A stretch of 64,000 bases of DNA from Streptococcus oralis (GTDB lineage Bacteria > Bacillota > Bacilli > Lactobacillales > Streptococcaceae). Positions 26,026 to 35,168 of the stretch are shown here, in pieces. The stretch's first letter is position 1; every line of letters starts with the position of its first letter. The DNA lies in NCBI GenBank assembly GCA_905370255.1, contig CAJPKC010000002.1, positions 42,829-106,828 on the forward strand, given 5' to 3'. The notes under the pieces are model-generated. The model was not told the origin of the DNA, ran no database searches, and worked only from the letters and a program-made list of their open reading frames with translations. The translations under genes were made by a program, and so were the position numbers.

Positions 26026-27570
26026 AATGTAGCGAAGACTTCCTGCGTCGTACACGCGATAGTAATTTCGACTGCGCATGATTTCAATTTCGCTTAAGTT
26101 GCTATCAAAACCTTCTCGCACGAGTTTCTTTTTCGTTGTCTCATAGCGAGTTTTGCAATCGAATGTGTTACGCTGAACCCATACGTAATTAGGTGGCGTT
26201 ATTCCGTCTAGAATAAAACCAGAGCGTTCGTATATGTTGGACACCGTAAAGCGCTTATTGAGATCCATGTATGTGACGAGCGTTTCACCGTTGTTTGTAT
26301 AGTTTTTGGTGAAGTGCTTCAATAGCTTATCAAAGGCACCGTGCACGATATAGTGCGGATTGACACAATATCGGTATAGTTCCCACGTATGAGATGTAAA
26401 TCTCGATTTTCCACACGTGAGCACGGCTATTAATTCGTCACCGTGGTACATACCGAAACGGTGAAGTGCGCTTTGATCTGCACCTTGGAAATGATAACGA
26501 TTCAGAAATTTTTGAGAGGTTTTCTTGTCAATTTCTTTAACGATGCACTTGCGAGCACCGATTTTGGGTTTGTTTTCGGTGAGTGTTTGGATTCGTGTTT
26601 CGAGCGCTTTTAGCTTTTGAGTGCTCTGTAAGTCAGAATCGTAAATGTGGACGAGTGCGATCTTGTCTTTTAGTGCTTGTTGAGATTTGGCTTGATGGTA
26701 GTTTTTATCCGTGAAGCCCCATTTTGGATCATCGATGGTATGCGTCGATATGGGATTTACTTCGATGCCGAGGTTGTGATCGGGAAGCCAAATATCGATT
26801 TCCTGCTTGTTGGTTAAGAGATCACGTCGATTTAGTTGGTACTCAATATTGTTATCTTGTAAGATTTTCAGTACCGTTGCAACTTGGTTGGATGTACTTG
26901 TGGGTTTTACGAGATGATTGAGCTCATACGTGTTGAAATACCAAGACACGGTCGCGGGTGCGATATGGAGGTACTGTGCGAGATTACTTTTCGACGGTAC
27001 TTCTTGGTGTTCGTTTATGTAATTGCGAATAGCGTTTAGGTAGCGAAGTCTGGTGGATTTTGCTTTACCGTGTAACTTCTCAGCGTCGATAAAGGCTTGA
27101 TCGAGTTCTGATAAGTCATCTGTGAATTGTTTTTGGTAATGATGTTTCACCATTAATCGCTTCAGATTTTCTATTCGGATGCCGTATTTGCTCGCGACAG
27201 TGACTTTGGCGATGCCTTTATCGAGGTCTGTCACGATGCTCGGCCAAAGCTCATCGTGTTTTCGTTCAAAATGCCTATGGACGTTTTCGCCACGAGTCCA
27301 TGTCACGCCTTCTTTTGTGAGGAGTCGTGAGATGACGCCATGACTGACTTGAAAGTGTTTTGCTATCTCGTTGATTGTATAGCCATCTTGATAGAGGTTC
27401 TGTATGGTTTGTGGATCGAGATTTAGTGGTTGTTTTTCAATACCTAAATCTTTCAAGTATCTCGATACAGTGGCTGTCGATAGCTTTGTTTCGCGAGCGA
27501 TTTCTTTTAAGGTTTTCTTTTGCGCGCGTAGCTTGCGCAACTCGCTCGCGAGGTTCTCTGTAAGTGGCAT
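26014..27570 (-). CDS. HTH-Vsr-like nuclease with acetyltransferase-like tail, paralog of the 20150 gene
   Basis: 518 residues. N-terminal part has at least two helix-turn-helix units (TLKEIARETKLSTATVSRYL, then INEIAKHFQVSHGVISRLL) and a third HTH-like segment near residue 205. Residues about 240-320 carry the Vsr-like nuclease pattern: NRRDLLTNKQEIDIWLPDHN, LGIEVNPISTHT, and ALKDKIALVHIYDSDL. Residues about 340-460 match the acetyltransferase-like tail of the 20150 protein (FLNRYHFQGADQSALHRFGM). DNA recognition differs between the two, HTH units here and KYGV repeats there, so the nuclease-tail module has been combined with different binding modules. AGAAAGGACGATC ribosome site. Likely a free-standing mobile endonuclease gene. 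Confidence 0.65.
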   Translation of the reverse strand: MPLTENLASELRKLRAQKKTLKEIARETKLSTATVSRYLKDLGIEKQPLNLDPQTIQNLYQDGYTINEIAKHFQVSHGVISRLLTKEGVTWTRGENVHRHFERKHDELWPSIVTDLDKGIAKVTVASKYGIRIENLKRLMVKHHYQKQFTDDLSELDQAFIDAEKLHGKAKSTRLRYLNAIRNYINEHQEVPSKSNLAQYLHIAPATVSWYFNTYELNHLVKPTSTSNQVATVLKILQDNNIEYQLNRRDLLTNKQEIDIWLPDHNLGIEVNPISTHTIDDPKWGFTDKNYHQAKSQQALKDKIALVHIYDSDLQSTQKLKALETRIQTLTENKPKIGARKCIVKEIDKKTSQKFLNRYHFQGADQSALHRFGMYHGDELIAVLTCGKSRFTSHTWELYRYCVNPHYIVHGAFDKLLKHFTKNYTNNGETLVTYMDLNKRFTVSNIYERSGFILDGITPPNYVWVQRNTFDCKTRYETTKKKLVREGFDSNLSEIEIMRSRNYYRVYDAGSLRYIKKL

Positions 27571-27607
27571 GTGATCGTCCTTTCTATATAGTTATTTCTA
27601 CATTGTT

Positions 27608-27636
27608 ATTCTATCATAAAATTCGCTTACGTTCCA
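27608..27636 (-). promoter_or_regulatory. Promoter of the 26014 nuclease gene
   Basis: On the - strand TGGAAC (27631-27636), 17-bp spacer ending TGA, TAGAAT (27608-27613). Weak -35 with an extended -10. Confidence 0.5.
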
Positions 27637-27671
27637 TTATGGCACGAAACTTGTTCGTGCATTTTGGGGTG

Positions 27672-27700
27672 TTGCGTTTGAGAGATCTTTGTGGTATAAT
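27672..27700 (+). promoter_or_regulatory. Extended -10 promoter of the GbpC/Spa-type surface protein
   Basis: TTGCGT (27672-27677), 17-bp spacer ending TGG, TATAAT (27695-27700). Confidence 0.75.
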
Positions 27701-27737
27701 CTTTTTATATTATTCTTGAAAGGAATCTTTTGAAGTA

Positions 27738-30122
27738 ATGAAGAAGAATTTATTTAAAGTAACTACTTGTGCGATGCTCGCTACAACTGCGTTCGGTTTC
27801 GCGGCTCCTCTTGCGCAACCTTTGAATGTTTTCGCGGACGAAGTCGTTGCAAATGCTACTAATGCGAAATCTTATGCGGAACTCGTGGACGAGGCTCGTA
27901 AAGCGGGTATTCAAGTTACGGAACTGCCTGAAAAAGTCTTTACAAATAAAGCTGATTATGACAAGCATGTAAGTGAACAAATTAAAATTTTGGAAGATGC
28001 GATTGCGCGTCAAGGATCGGTTGATACTACGAATTCTAAAGCTAAAGAAGCATTAGAAAAATATAATGCGGAGTTAAAAGCTTATAATGAGCAAATGGAC
28101 GCTCGTAAAAAAGCGATTGCTGAATATCCGACTAAGAAAAAAGATTATGAAGCGAAATCGGCAACATATGAAGCTGAGAAAAAAGCATATGAAGCTAAAT
28201 TAGCTGAATATAATAAAGCTCTTGACGAAGCGACTAAAAACGCTAAAAAAGATGGTTATTTGAGTCAACCTGAAAGTCAAGATTTGATTTTCAAACGTGA
28301 GCCAAATGCGAAATTGTCTGTTTCAGGTAATACAATTTATTTGGATGCTGCTGATGCTGTAGGTGGTATGGGCGTTATTAACGCTTCTGCGGGGCGTCAT
28401 ATTGCCGCGGGTCATCAACGCAATACGATTCAATGGCAAACTGTAAATAATCCAGGTGCGGTTGGTGGTGGATCTGGTGAATCCGGTCAAACGCAAGCGA
28501 CTGTTCTTGGTTTAGAACAAGGTAAGACAACTACCGTTATATATGACGGTCTTCAAAACTCTACGTTCAAGGGTCGTAAGATTTCTAAAGTTGTTTATGA
28601 TTATACACTTGAAAGCTCACCTTCAAATGATAATACAGTGACAGCGGTTGTTTATCAAGACCCAACGATTACGATTTACTTCGGTACAAATCGTGATAAA
28701 CAAGGTGTTGATACGAAGATTCGTATGAAAGCTACTTTCTATTATGAAGATGGGTCTAAAGTTAATTTGGCTGATGGTAGCGCTTTGTTTAGTTTTGCAA
28801 GTTTGAACTATACGAACCAAGGTTTTAACGAACAAGAATATGTTGGTGTAACGGATTCGATTCAACCTATTCAAATTACAGGTTCATCTATTGTGTATAA
28901 AGATGGCAAACTCGGTGCGACATCTTCTAATAACACGAAGAGCGAAGGTTCTAAGTTTGAACGTGGTGAGTGGGATTCGACGGCTGATAATCCAAATTCT
29001 TACTATGGTGCGGGTGCTGCAAAAGCAACAGCTAAAGCGTCCGCTGGTTCTGTAGAATTTATTATTGGTAACCATCCAACAGCAAATCCTGCGCGTGGAA
29101 CTCAACGTCAGTGGTTCCAGTTTAATTCTGAAGTGCGTTCAAATACGCTTCCTCCAAAACCGCAGGTTCCTGTTCCGTTTAATGGTGAAGTTCCACAAGA
29201 TCCCTCTAAGACGCCAGAGCCTAAGAAACCAGAAGCACCAAAACCTGTTGATGGATCACCTTTGGCTGTTCAAGTAACACCGGGTCGTTTGCAAGAACCT
29301 GAAAAACCGGCTGATCCTGAAAAACCTGCTGAAAAAGTGATTACGAAACACATCGATATCACAACCGGAAAAGAAATTTCTAAACAAGAAGACGGTAAAC
29401 AGCCTAAGAAAGATATTCCTGGTTATGAATTCGTTGAAACGAAAGACGAAGGTGGAAACACAATCCACTATTATAAGCCAGTCGAAAAACCTGCTGAAAA
29501 AGTGATTACGAAACATATCGACATCACGACTGGAAAAGAAATCTCTAAACAAGAAGATGGTAAACAACCTAAGAAAGATATTCCAGGTTATGAATTCGTT
29601 GAAACGAAAGACGAAGGTGGAAACACAATCCACTATTATAAACCAGTCGAAAAACCTGCTGAAAAAGTGATTACGAAACATATCGACATCACGACTGGAA
29701 AAGAAATCTCTAAACAAGAAGATGGTAAACAACCTAAGAAGGATATTCCAGGTTATGAATTCGTTGAAACGAAAGACGAAGGTGGAAACACAGTTCACTA
29801 CTACAAACCCGTCGAAAAGCCTTCTGAGAAAGTAATTACGAAACACATCGATATCACAACCGGAAAAGAAATTTCTAAACAAGAAGATGGTAAACAACCT
29901 AAGAAAGATATTCTCGGTTATGAATTCGTTGAAACGAAAGACGAAGGTGGAAATACGATCCACTATTATAAGCCAGTTGAAAAGAAAGAAACACCTAAAG
30001 AATTGCCTAAGACAAGTGAACAATCTAAACAACGTACAACTGCTGTTCTTGGATTGTTGTCAGTTGTAGGTCTTGGTGGTCTTGCAACTTACTTTGGTCT
30101 TCGTAAACGTAACGAAAACTAA
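27738..30122 (+). CDS. LPKTS wall-anchored adhesin with GbpC/Spa-like domain
   Basis: 794 residues. Signal peptide about 1-34 ending VFADE. Residues about 95-175 are a Tyr/Glu/Lys/Ala-rich helix like the A-region of antigen I/II proteins. Residues about 190-475 look like the GbpC/Spa variable domain (TITIYFGTNRD, IRMKATFYYEDG, NPNSYYGAG), a lectin-like fold that binds glucan or salivary glycoproteins. A Pro-rich linker leads to four 55-residue repeats starting EKVITKHIDITTGKEI. The end is ELPKTSEQSKQRTTAV, a hydrophobic helix and RKRNEN: a sortase signal with Ser in place of Gly. Expected on the cell surface. Its repeats and 3' end closely match the gene at 40251. Confidence 0.85.
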   Translation: MKKNLFKVTTCAMLATTAFGFAAPLAQPLNVFADEVVANATNAKSYAELVDEARKAGIQVTELPEKVFTNKADYDKHVSEQIKILEDAIARQGSVDTTNSKAKEALEKYNAELKAYNEQMDARKKAIAEYPTKKKDYEAKSATYEAEKKAYEAKLAEYNKALDEATKNAKKDGYLSQPESQDLIFKREPNAKLSVSGNTIYLDAADAVGGMGVINASAGRHIAAGHQRNTIQWQTVNNPGAVGGGSGESGQTQATVLGLEQGKTTTVIYDGLQNSTFKGRKISKVVYDYTLESSPSNDNTVTAVVYQDPTITIYFGTNRDKQGVDTKIRMKATFYYEDGSKVNLADGSALFSFASLNYTNQGFNEQEYVGVTDSIQPIQITGSSIVYKDGKLGATSSNNTKSEGSKFERGEWDSTADNPNSYYGAGAAKATAKASAGSVEFIIGNHPTANPARGTQRQWFQFNSEVRSNTLPPKPQVPVPFNGEVPQDPSKTPEPKKPEAPKPVDGSPLAVQVTPGRLQEPEKPADPEKPAEKVITKHIDITTGKEISKQEDGKQPKKDIPGYEFVETKDEGGNTIHYYKPVEKPAEKVITKHIDITTGKEISKQEDGKQPKKDIPGYEFVETKDEGGNTIHYYKPVEKPAEKVITKHIDITTGKEISKQEDGKQPKKDIPGYEFVETKDEGGNTVHYYKPVEKPSEKVITKHIDITTGKEISKQEDGKQPKKDILGYEFVETKDEGGNTIHYYKPVEKKETPKELPKTSEQSKQRTTAVLGLLSVVGLGGLATYFGLRKRNEN
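29331..29990 (+). repeat. Four tandem 165-bp repeats
   Basis: Units begin at 29331, 29496, 29661 and 29826 and each encode 55 residues (EKVITKHIDITTGKEI...YYKPVEKPA). They are nearly identical to the three units at 41688-42182. Confidence 0.9.
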
Positions 30123-30130
30123 AAAAAAAT

Positions 30131-30160
30131 AAAAGATACTCGTAAGAGTATCTTTTTTAA
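30131..30160. terminator. Bidirectional terminator
   Basis: AAAAGATACTC (30131-30141), GTAA, GAGTATCTTTT (30146-30156) with A and T runs either side. It ends the adhesin on + and flotillin on -. Almost the same hairpin follows the paralog at 42323. Confidence 0.85.
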
Positions 30161-31615
30161 TTATTCGTGATCGAATGGCACGTCTGTGTTTTCGACGACA
30201 TCTGCTTGTGCGCGTCCCATTGCACGACCTGTAAGAGTTGCTTGAATGAGATCTTTGATGTCAAGACCCATACCGTTGGTGATTTGGTTCATTGATGTCA
30301 TGATGTCTCCGACCATTTTACCAGAGTTGCCTTCACCGTACATTGTGATCCTATCAACGTTTGAAAGTGGAGCTGCAACGTTCTTAGCAATTTCAGGCAA
30401 GACGTTAACGAGCATTTCTGTGATAGCGGCTTCACCGTATTTTTTCATGGCTTCAGCTTTCTTGTCGAGACCTTCAGCTTCAGCGTCAAGTTTCATACGA
30501 ATAGCTTCGGCTTCGGCTTTACCTTTAGCTTCAATACCTTTTGCTTCTTCTTCAGCTTGACGACGACTTGCTTCAGCGCGACGTTCTTGAGCTTCGGCTT
30601 CTTTTTGTGTTTCGAAGAGTTCGGCTTCAGCTGCTTTTTGACGACGAATCAATTCAGCTTCGGCGTTACGTTCAGCTGCGTATTTTTGTGCATCGGCTTC
30701 AGCCTCAACGCTGGCCGCAAGAGCTTGACGTTTAACGGCAACTTCACGCTCTTTGACTTTAGCTTCTTGTTCTTGACGGGCAATTTCGGCTTCAGCGGTT
30801 TCAATTTCGATTGATTTACGTTGAATTTGAGCTTGAATGTTGTACGCAGCTTCGGCTTTAGCTCGTTCTGTGTCCGATTCAACTTTAAGAGCCGCTTGTC
30901 GTTTAGCTAGTTCTGTGTTCTTTTCAGCGATTTCAAGTTCGGCTTTGACGCGAGCGTCATTGGCAAGTTTATTTGAAACAGCTTGTTGTTCTTGAACTTC
31001 TTGGGTTGCTTTTGCTTTAGCAATAGCGGCATCTTTTTTGATAGTTTCTGTGTTGTCTACACCGAGATTATCAATAACACCGTTTGCATCAGAAAGTCCT
31101 TGGATGTTGAAGGCAACAATTTCGAGACCCATTTCTTCAAGGTCTTTGGTTGCGTTTGCTTGAACGTTTTCTGAGAATACAGCGCGATTTGTGACGATAT
31201 CTTCCAATTTCATTTGGCCGATGATGGCGCGTAAGTGTCCTTCAAGTGTATCGCGAACTTCGTCTGCAATTTCAGATGTGTCTTTATATAAGAAGTTACG
31301 AGTTGCTGCTTTAAAGAGTTCTTCTTTATCGATTCCGATACGAACTTTTACAGCTGCATCAACTTTGATGTTGATGTAGTTGTTTGTTGGTACGAAATCA
31401 GCAGTACGAACATCGACAGAGATCATTGAAGCCGTCATGACGTCTACGCGTTCAATTAATGGAATTTTCCATCCAGTTTTACCGTGAATCGTACGCTGAC
31501 CCCACGGTCCAGATACGACTTTGATTTGTCCGGGACTTGCTGATACAAATCCTGATGCGATGATTGTTCCGATAATCAGAACGAGGATTCCGATTACGAT
31601 CCATGTGATAGGCAT
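30161..31615 (-). CDS. Flotillin-like SPFH membrane-scaffold protein
   Basis: 484 residues. One N-terminal membrane segment (residues 3-25, WIVIGILVLIIGTII), the flotillin start SPGQIKVVSGPWGQRTIHG, an SPFH domain to about 190, then a long Ala/Glu-rich coiled coil with repeated EAEA units (about 200-400) and a C-terminal oligomerisation region ending in MGRAQADVVENTD. Flotillins organise membrane microdomains and influence secretion and cell-wall machinery. The length fits family members (about 480-510). It lies on the opposite strand between two surface-protein genes. A role in positioning sortase, secretion or conjugation complexes is plausible but inferred. AAAGGAATATATTCTT precedes the ATG. 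Confidence 0.9.
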   Translation of the reverse strand: MPITWIVIGILVLIIGTIIASGFVSASPGQIKVVSGPWGQRTIHGKTGWKIPLIERVDVMTASMISVDVRTADFVPTNNYINIKVDAAVKVRIGIDKEELFKAATRNFLYKDTSEIADEVRDTLEGHLRAIIGQMKLEDIVTNRAVFSENVQANATKDLEEMGLEIVAFNIQGLSDANGVIDNLGVDNTETIKKDAAIAKAKATQEVQEQQAVSNKLANDARVKAELEIAEKNTELAKRQAALKVESDTERAKAEAAYNIQAQIQRKSIEIETAEAEIARQEQEAKVKEREVAVKRQALAASVEAEADAQKYAAERNAEAELIRRQKAAEAELFETQKEAEAQERRAEASRRQAEEEAKGIEAKGKAEAEAIRMKLDAEAEGLDKKAEAMKKYGEAAITEMLVNVLPEIAKNVAAPLSNVDRITMYGEGNSGKMVGDIMTSMNQITNGMGLDIKDLIQATLTGRAMGRAQADVVENTDVPFDHE

Positions 31616-31659
31616 AAGAATATATTCCTTTCAAATAATAAATTTCTAATTAGTTAATG

Positions 31660-31687
31660 TTCGTTGGCTAGGCCAACGAATTTTTTT
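31660..31687 (+). other. Strong hairpin with T-run in the divergent intergenic region
   Basis: TTCGTTGGC (31660-31668), TAG, GCCAACGAA (31672-31680), then seven T on the + strand. For the flotillin transcript on - it is a 5'-UTR hairpin without a T-run. On + it would stop antisense transcription out of flotillin before the adhesin promoter. Confidence 0.6.
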
Positions 31688-31692
31688 AAGGC

Positions 31693-31721
31693 TTGTGTTT
31701 ATAATTTTAATGTGATATAAT
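31693..31721 (+). promoter_or_regulatory. Extended -10 promoter of the double-vWA adhesin
   Basis: TTGTGT (31693-31698), 17-bp spacer ending TGA, TATAAT (31716-31721). It overlaps the opposing flotillin promoter. Confidence 0.75.
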
Positions 31722-31732
31722 GTGACTGTTAA
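31704..31732 (-). promoter_or_regulatory. Promoter of the flotillin-like gene
   Basis: On - : TTAACA (31727-31732), 17-bp spacer, TAAAAT (31704-31709). Overlaps the adhesin promoter over almost its whole length. Confidence 0.5.
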
Positions 31733-31762
31733 GAAATTTTTAAGTAAAGGACTCAATATAAT

Positions 31763-34700
31763 ATGTTAAAAGAAACATTTAGTATGCGTAAAATTGGGAA
31801 ACATTTGGTTAATGTTTCTATGTTAGGTCTTGCTGTAGCTCCTATTGCTGGTTCAGCGTTAGCGCCCGTTACTGTTTTGGCGGCTGAGCAAACTGGTCGA
31901 AAGGTTGAGAAGATTCCTTTTAAAACTGAAACTAAAGAAGATCCGACTCTTCCAAAAGGTGAAAAGAAAGTCATTCAAAAAGGTGTTGAGGGTGAAAAAG
32001 AAATTGTGACTACAACGCCAACTGAATCACAATCTAGTCGTAAACCGGTTGATGTTATTGTTCCTTATGATGTTTCAGGGTCTACTTATGGCGGTACATC
32101 TGAACTTGATCATTTGGAAGCTGTTGCTAAACAAGGTGCGGATGATACTCGTTATTTGATTATTGGTTATGATGAAGGAAACACTCCTGATGGATTTGCT
32201 TTGCGCAAGGTTATTAAAGGTGATACTGATAGTCAAACTAAAACATCTGGTGCGAGAATTTCTAAGGTTACACGATTCCTTTCTAAGCAAGAAATTTTGA
32301 CATTTGTTAAGAAAGTTCGTGAATTATTACCGGCTTCTCATCAGGATGGTTCTTGGTCTTGGGATAAGGCTATGAAAGCTTTGAATTATTACGATCCACA
32401 ATATATGGAAGCTGATGGTACGTCTAAAGATATTGGAACACCGTATGAAGAGATTTTTGAAAAAGGTCGTGATAAAAATAGAGCGGTCGGTATTTTGTGG
32501 TTTACTGATGATTGGGAAGGTTGGGAAAAATATGACACTAGCTTTTTCGATTGGGCACAAAAGAATCATGCTGATCAATTTTTAACGGTTGTTTATGGTG
32601 GAACTAATTCATTGTCATATAACACGTTGACTAAGGCTGGTCAAAAAGAAATTTTGACTACGGCTGGAAAAGATCAAACCGCTTTAGCTAAAGAAATTGC
32701 TGATAAGTTCACTAAACTTGTGACAATTACAACTCCGGGTAAACCTGTGACGACTGAAAAAGTTATTAAAGAACCCGTAAATGAAATTATTGCGATTGAT
32801 ACTAAAGAAGCAGAACCTGTGAAACCGGCAGAACCGACTAAACGGACTGAAGAAATTCCATTTAAGACTGAAACTAAAGAAGATCCAACTCTTCCAGAAG
32901 GTGAGAAGAAAGTCGTTCAAAAAGGGGAAAAGGGTCTTCGTGAGTTTACAACGACACCCGATGTTACCGGTAATGTGACAGGTAAGGTTGATTTTGATAT
33001 TAAAGCGGGAACATCTACATCAAAAGAGAGTACGCGCAAACCGGTCGATCTATTAGCGATTATTGATACTTCTAGTTCTATGGTTAATAATTTCGGTCGA
33101 GCTCTTGATTCAACATTAGCTCTTGTAAAATCTTTGAATGATGATGATCAAATTACATTTGCGCATTATGGTTTTAACAGCACCGATACTTATAACACGG
33201 GTAATCGTCCAGCGAATGCAGGTGCTATCGGAGCTAGTAATAAGTCATATCAAGGGGCTATGACGTCGCCTATGTCTAAGAAAGACGCTATTGCTTATCT
33301 TGAAAAAGCTAAACAATTCAAAGTGACAGCGGCTGGTGTTCATTTGGATGAATTCATTGCGGATATGAAAAAACAAGGTGTTAAGTTCCGTGAGGACGAA
33401 AATAAGAATTATCAAGACATCTATATGGAGCATCATAAAGCGGACAGCACCGTTTCAGTCATTCAATTCACAGATGGTTGGATGGATACAGAAGATATCG
33501 ATAAAGATTTTGCAGCATGGGCTACTAAAAACGCTAAAACATTTATGACTGTTTCGTATAAGAATGATGCAGGTGCTAATGGTGGACCAACTGATCAGTC
33601 TGTTCGTAAAATGACAGAAGCCGGTCATAAAAATATTTATGATGAGCGTAAAGAAGCAATTGATAATAATAAAATTATTAAACAATTTGAATCAACGGCT
33701 ACTGAAAAAGTTACGGTCACCAAGCAAGATGTCAATATTGATGTTACGTTAACTATTCCAAAAGATGCCAAATTGGAATCAGCTGAATTAGTCACTCCAA
33801 ACGGTCCTGTTAAAATGGATATCAAGGATAATGTGGCAGTATATTCCGGCAAGAAAGTTGCGGATGGTCATTATTCATTGACATATAAGGTATCAAGTGG
33901 TAATGGTGATGTAAAAGTTGTTGTTACTAAAGACGGTAAGGAATTGGTTTCTAAGTCTGATAAATTAACAACTACAAAAGGATCTTCCACAGATAAGATT
34001 ATTAAACAACCTGTCAATGAAATTATTCATATTGGTACTAAAGGTTCTAAATCTGACGTAACTGAAAAGAAAGTACCTTTTGAAACAATTAAGAAAGATG
34101 ATCCGACTCTTGAAGAAGGACAAGAAAAAGTTGTCCAAGAAGGTGTTGAAGGTGTGATCAAAGTCACAACTACTTATGAAACTCAAAAGGGTGAAAAAGT
34201 TAAAGGTTCTGAGAAAGTAACGGAAGAAAAAGTAACTGATAAGGTCGATAAAATTATCGCTGTCGGTACTAAAGGTTCTAAATCTGAAGTGACTGAGAAG
34301 AAAGTACCTTTCGAAACAATCTATAAACAAGATCCAACACTTAAAAAAGGTGAAGAAAAAGTTCTTCAAGAAGGTGTTGAAGGTTTGATTAAGGTTACGA
34401 CTATTTATGAAACTCAAAAAGGTAAAAAAGTAGATGGTTCTGAAAAAGTAACTGAAGAAGCAGTCACTGAAAAAGTTGATAAGATCGTGGCTCAAGGTAC
34501 AATGGAAAAACGTAAAGTTCGTTACCGTGTTGTCGATAGTAAAGGCCAAGAACTTGTCAAACAAACAGATGTCATGGAAGCTTACCAAGATGAAGAGTAC
34601 AAGGTTGAAACGCCAAAATTAGACGGTTATCGTCTTGAGCTTGCGAAAGATAGTGTACCTGCAACTGGTAAAGTTGCTGACCGTGATGTGTTGGTGACCT

Positions 34701-35086
34701 TCGTGGCTGTGAAGATCGGTAAACCTGTAACGTTGAAATTTGTTGATGAATCTGGATCTGAAATCGCTGAGAAGAAAGTATTGACTGGCGAAAACGTTGA
34801 AGTAGATACTGAGTTTACTGGTGAAGCTCCTGAAACAATCGAAAAAGATGGTGTTAAATACGCCTTTGTTGGAATCAAACAAACTGGTTCTAAAGAACGT
34901 AAGGTTTCAGGTAAAGTAACGGACCAAGAACAAGTCATCGAAGCTGTGTATGCGAAACCAAAAGAACTACCTAAGACTAGTGAACAAGCTAAACAACGCA
35001 ATACTGCGATTATCGCACTGTTGTCAGTTGTAGGGCTTGGTGGTTTAGCGACTTACTTAGGTCTTCGTAAACGTGATGAGAAATAA
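31763..35086 (+). CDS. LPKTS wall-anchored adhesin with two von Willebrand A domains
   Basis: 1107 residues. Signal peptide about 1-41 (cleavage near VLAAEQ). First vWA-like domain about 85-315 with a MIDAS-type DVSGS (103-107); second about 420-640 with DTSSS (435-439), both followed by a strand ending WFTDDW or QFTDGW. vWA domains with DxSxS bind ligands through a metal ion. G5-like modules (VPFETI..DPTL.EG..KVVQEG) come after residue 760 and also between the vWA domains, then a MucBP-like part and ELPKTSEQAKQRNTAI with hydrophobic helix and RKRDEK. Predicted cell-wall protein that binds host or bacterial surfaces. The ribosome site AAAGGA is about 12 nt from ATG 31763. Confidence 0.85.
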   Translation: MLKETFSMRKIGKHLVNVSMLGLAVAPIAGSALAPVTVLAAEQTGRKVEKIPFKTETKEDPTLPKGEKKVIQKGVEGEKEIVTTTPTESQSSRKPVDVIVPYDVSGSTYGGTSELDHLEAVAKQGADDTRYLIIGYDEGNTPDGFALRKVIKGDTDSQTKTSGARISKVTRFLSKQEILTFVKKVRELLPASHQDGSWSWDKAMKALNYYDPQYMEADGTSKDIGTPYEEIFEKGRDKNRAVGILWFTDDWEGWEKYDTSFFDWAQKNHADQFLTVVYGGTNSLSYNTLTKAGQKEILTTAGKDQTALAKEIADKFTKLVTITTPGKPVTTEKVIKEPVNEIIAIDTKEAEPVKPAEPTKRTEEIPFKTETKEDPTLPEGEKKVVQKGEKGLREFTTTPDVTGNVTGKVDFDIKAGTSTSKESTRKPVDLLAIIDTSSSMVNNFGRALDSTLALVKSLNDDDQITFAHYGFNSTDTYNTGNRPANAGAIGASNKSYQGAMTSPMSKKDAIAYLEKAKQFKVTAAGVHLDEFIADMKKQGVKFREDENKNYQDIYMEHHKADSTVSVIQFTDGWMDTEDIDKDFAAWATKNAKTFMTVSYKNDAGANGGPTDQSVRKMTEAGHKNIYDERKEAIDNNKIIKQFESTATEKVTVTKQDVNIDVTLTIPKDAKLESAELVTPNGPVKMDIKDNVAVYSGKKVADGHYSLTYKVSSGNGDVKVVVTKDGKELVSKSDKLTTTKGSSTDKIIKQPVNEIIHIGTKGSKSDVTEKKVPFETIKKDDPTLEEGQEKVVQEGVEGVIKVTTTYETQKGEKVKGSEKVTEEKVTDKVDKIIAVGTKGSKSEVTEKKVPFETIYKQDPTLKKGEEKVLQEGVEGLIKVTTIYETQKGKKVDGSEKVTEEAVTEKVDKIVAQGTMEKRKVRYRVVDSKGQELVKQTDVMEAYQDEEYKVETPKLDGYRLELAKDSVPATGKVADRDVLVTFVAVKIGKPVTLKFVDESGSEIAEKKVLTGENVEVDTEFTGEAPETIEKDGVKYAFVGIKQTGSKERKVSGKVTDQEQVIEAVYAKPKELPKTSEQAKQRNTAIIALLSVVGLGGLATYLGLRKRDEK

Positions 35087-35094
35087 TCATCTTT

Positions 35095-35122
35095 AAAAGA
35101 AGCTCGTTTGAGCTTCTTTTTT
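35095..35122 (+). terminator. Intrinsic terminator
   Basis: AAAAGAAGCTC, GTTT, GAGCTTCTTTT followed by T. An almost identical copy follows the next adhesin at 39634, in keeping with duplication of gene 3' ends. Confidence 0.85.
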
Positions 35123-35126
35123 GAAC

Positions 35127-35161
35127 AAAAAAAAAAGACGAACTCTTACGAGTTCGTCTTT
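35127..35161 (-). terminator. Terminator of the small LPKTS protein
   Basis: AAAGACGAACTC/GAGTTCGTCTTT stem with a long A-run on +, that is a T-run on - . Ends the gene at 35169-35660. Confidence 0.85.
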
Positions 35162-35168
35162 GCTGTAA

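Noticed and set aside
29256..30032. Long open frame on the - strand across the adhesin repeats
   Set aside because: It mirrors the + strand repeat coding, has a Phe/Arg-rich composition typical of an antisense frame, and no ribosome site or promoter.
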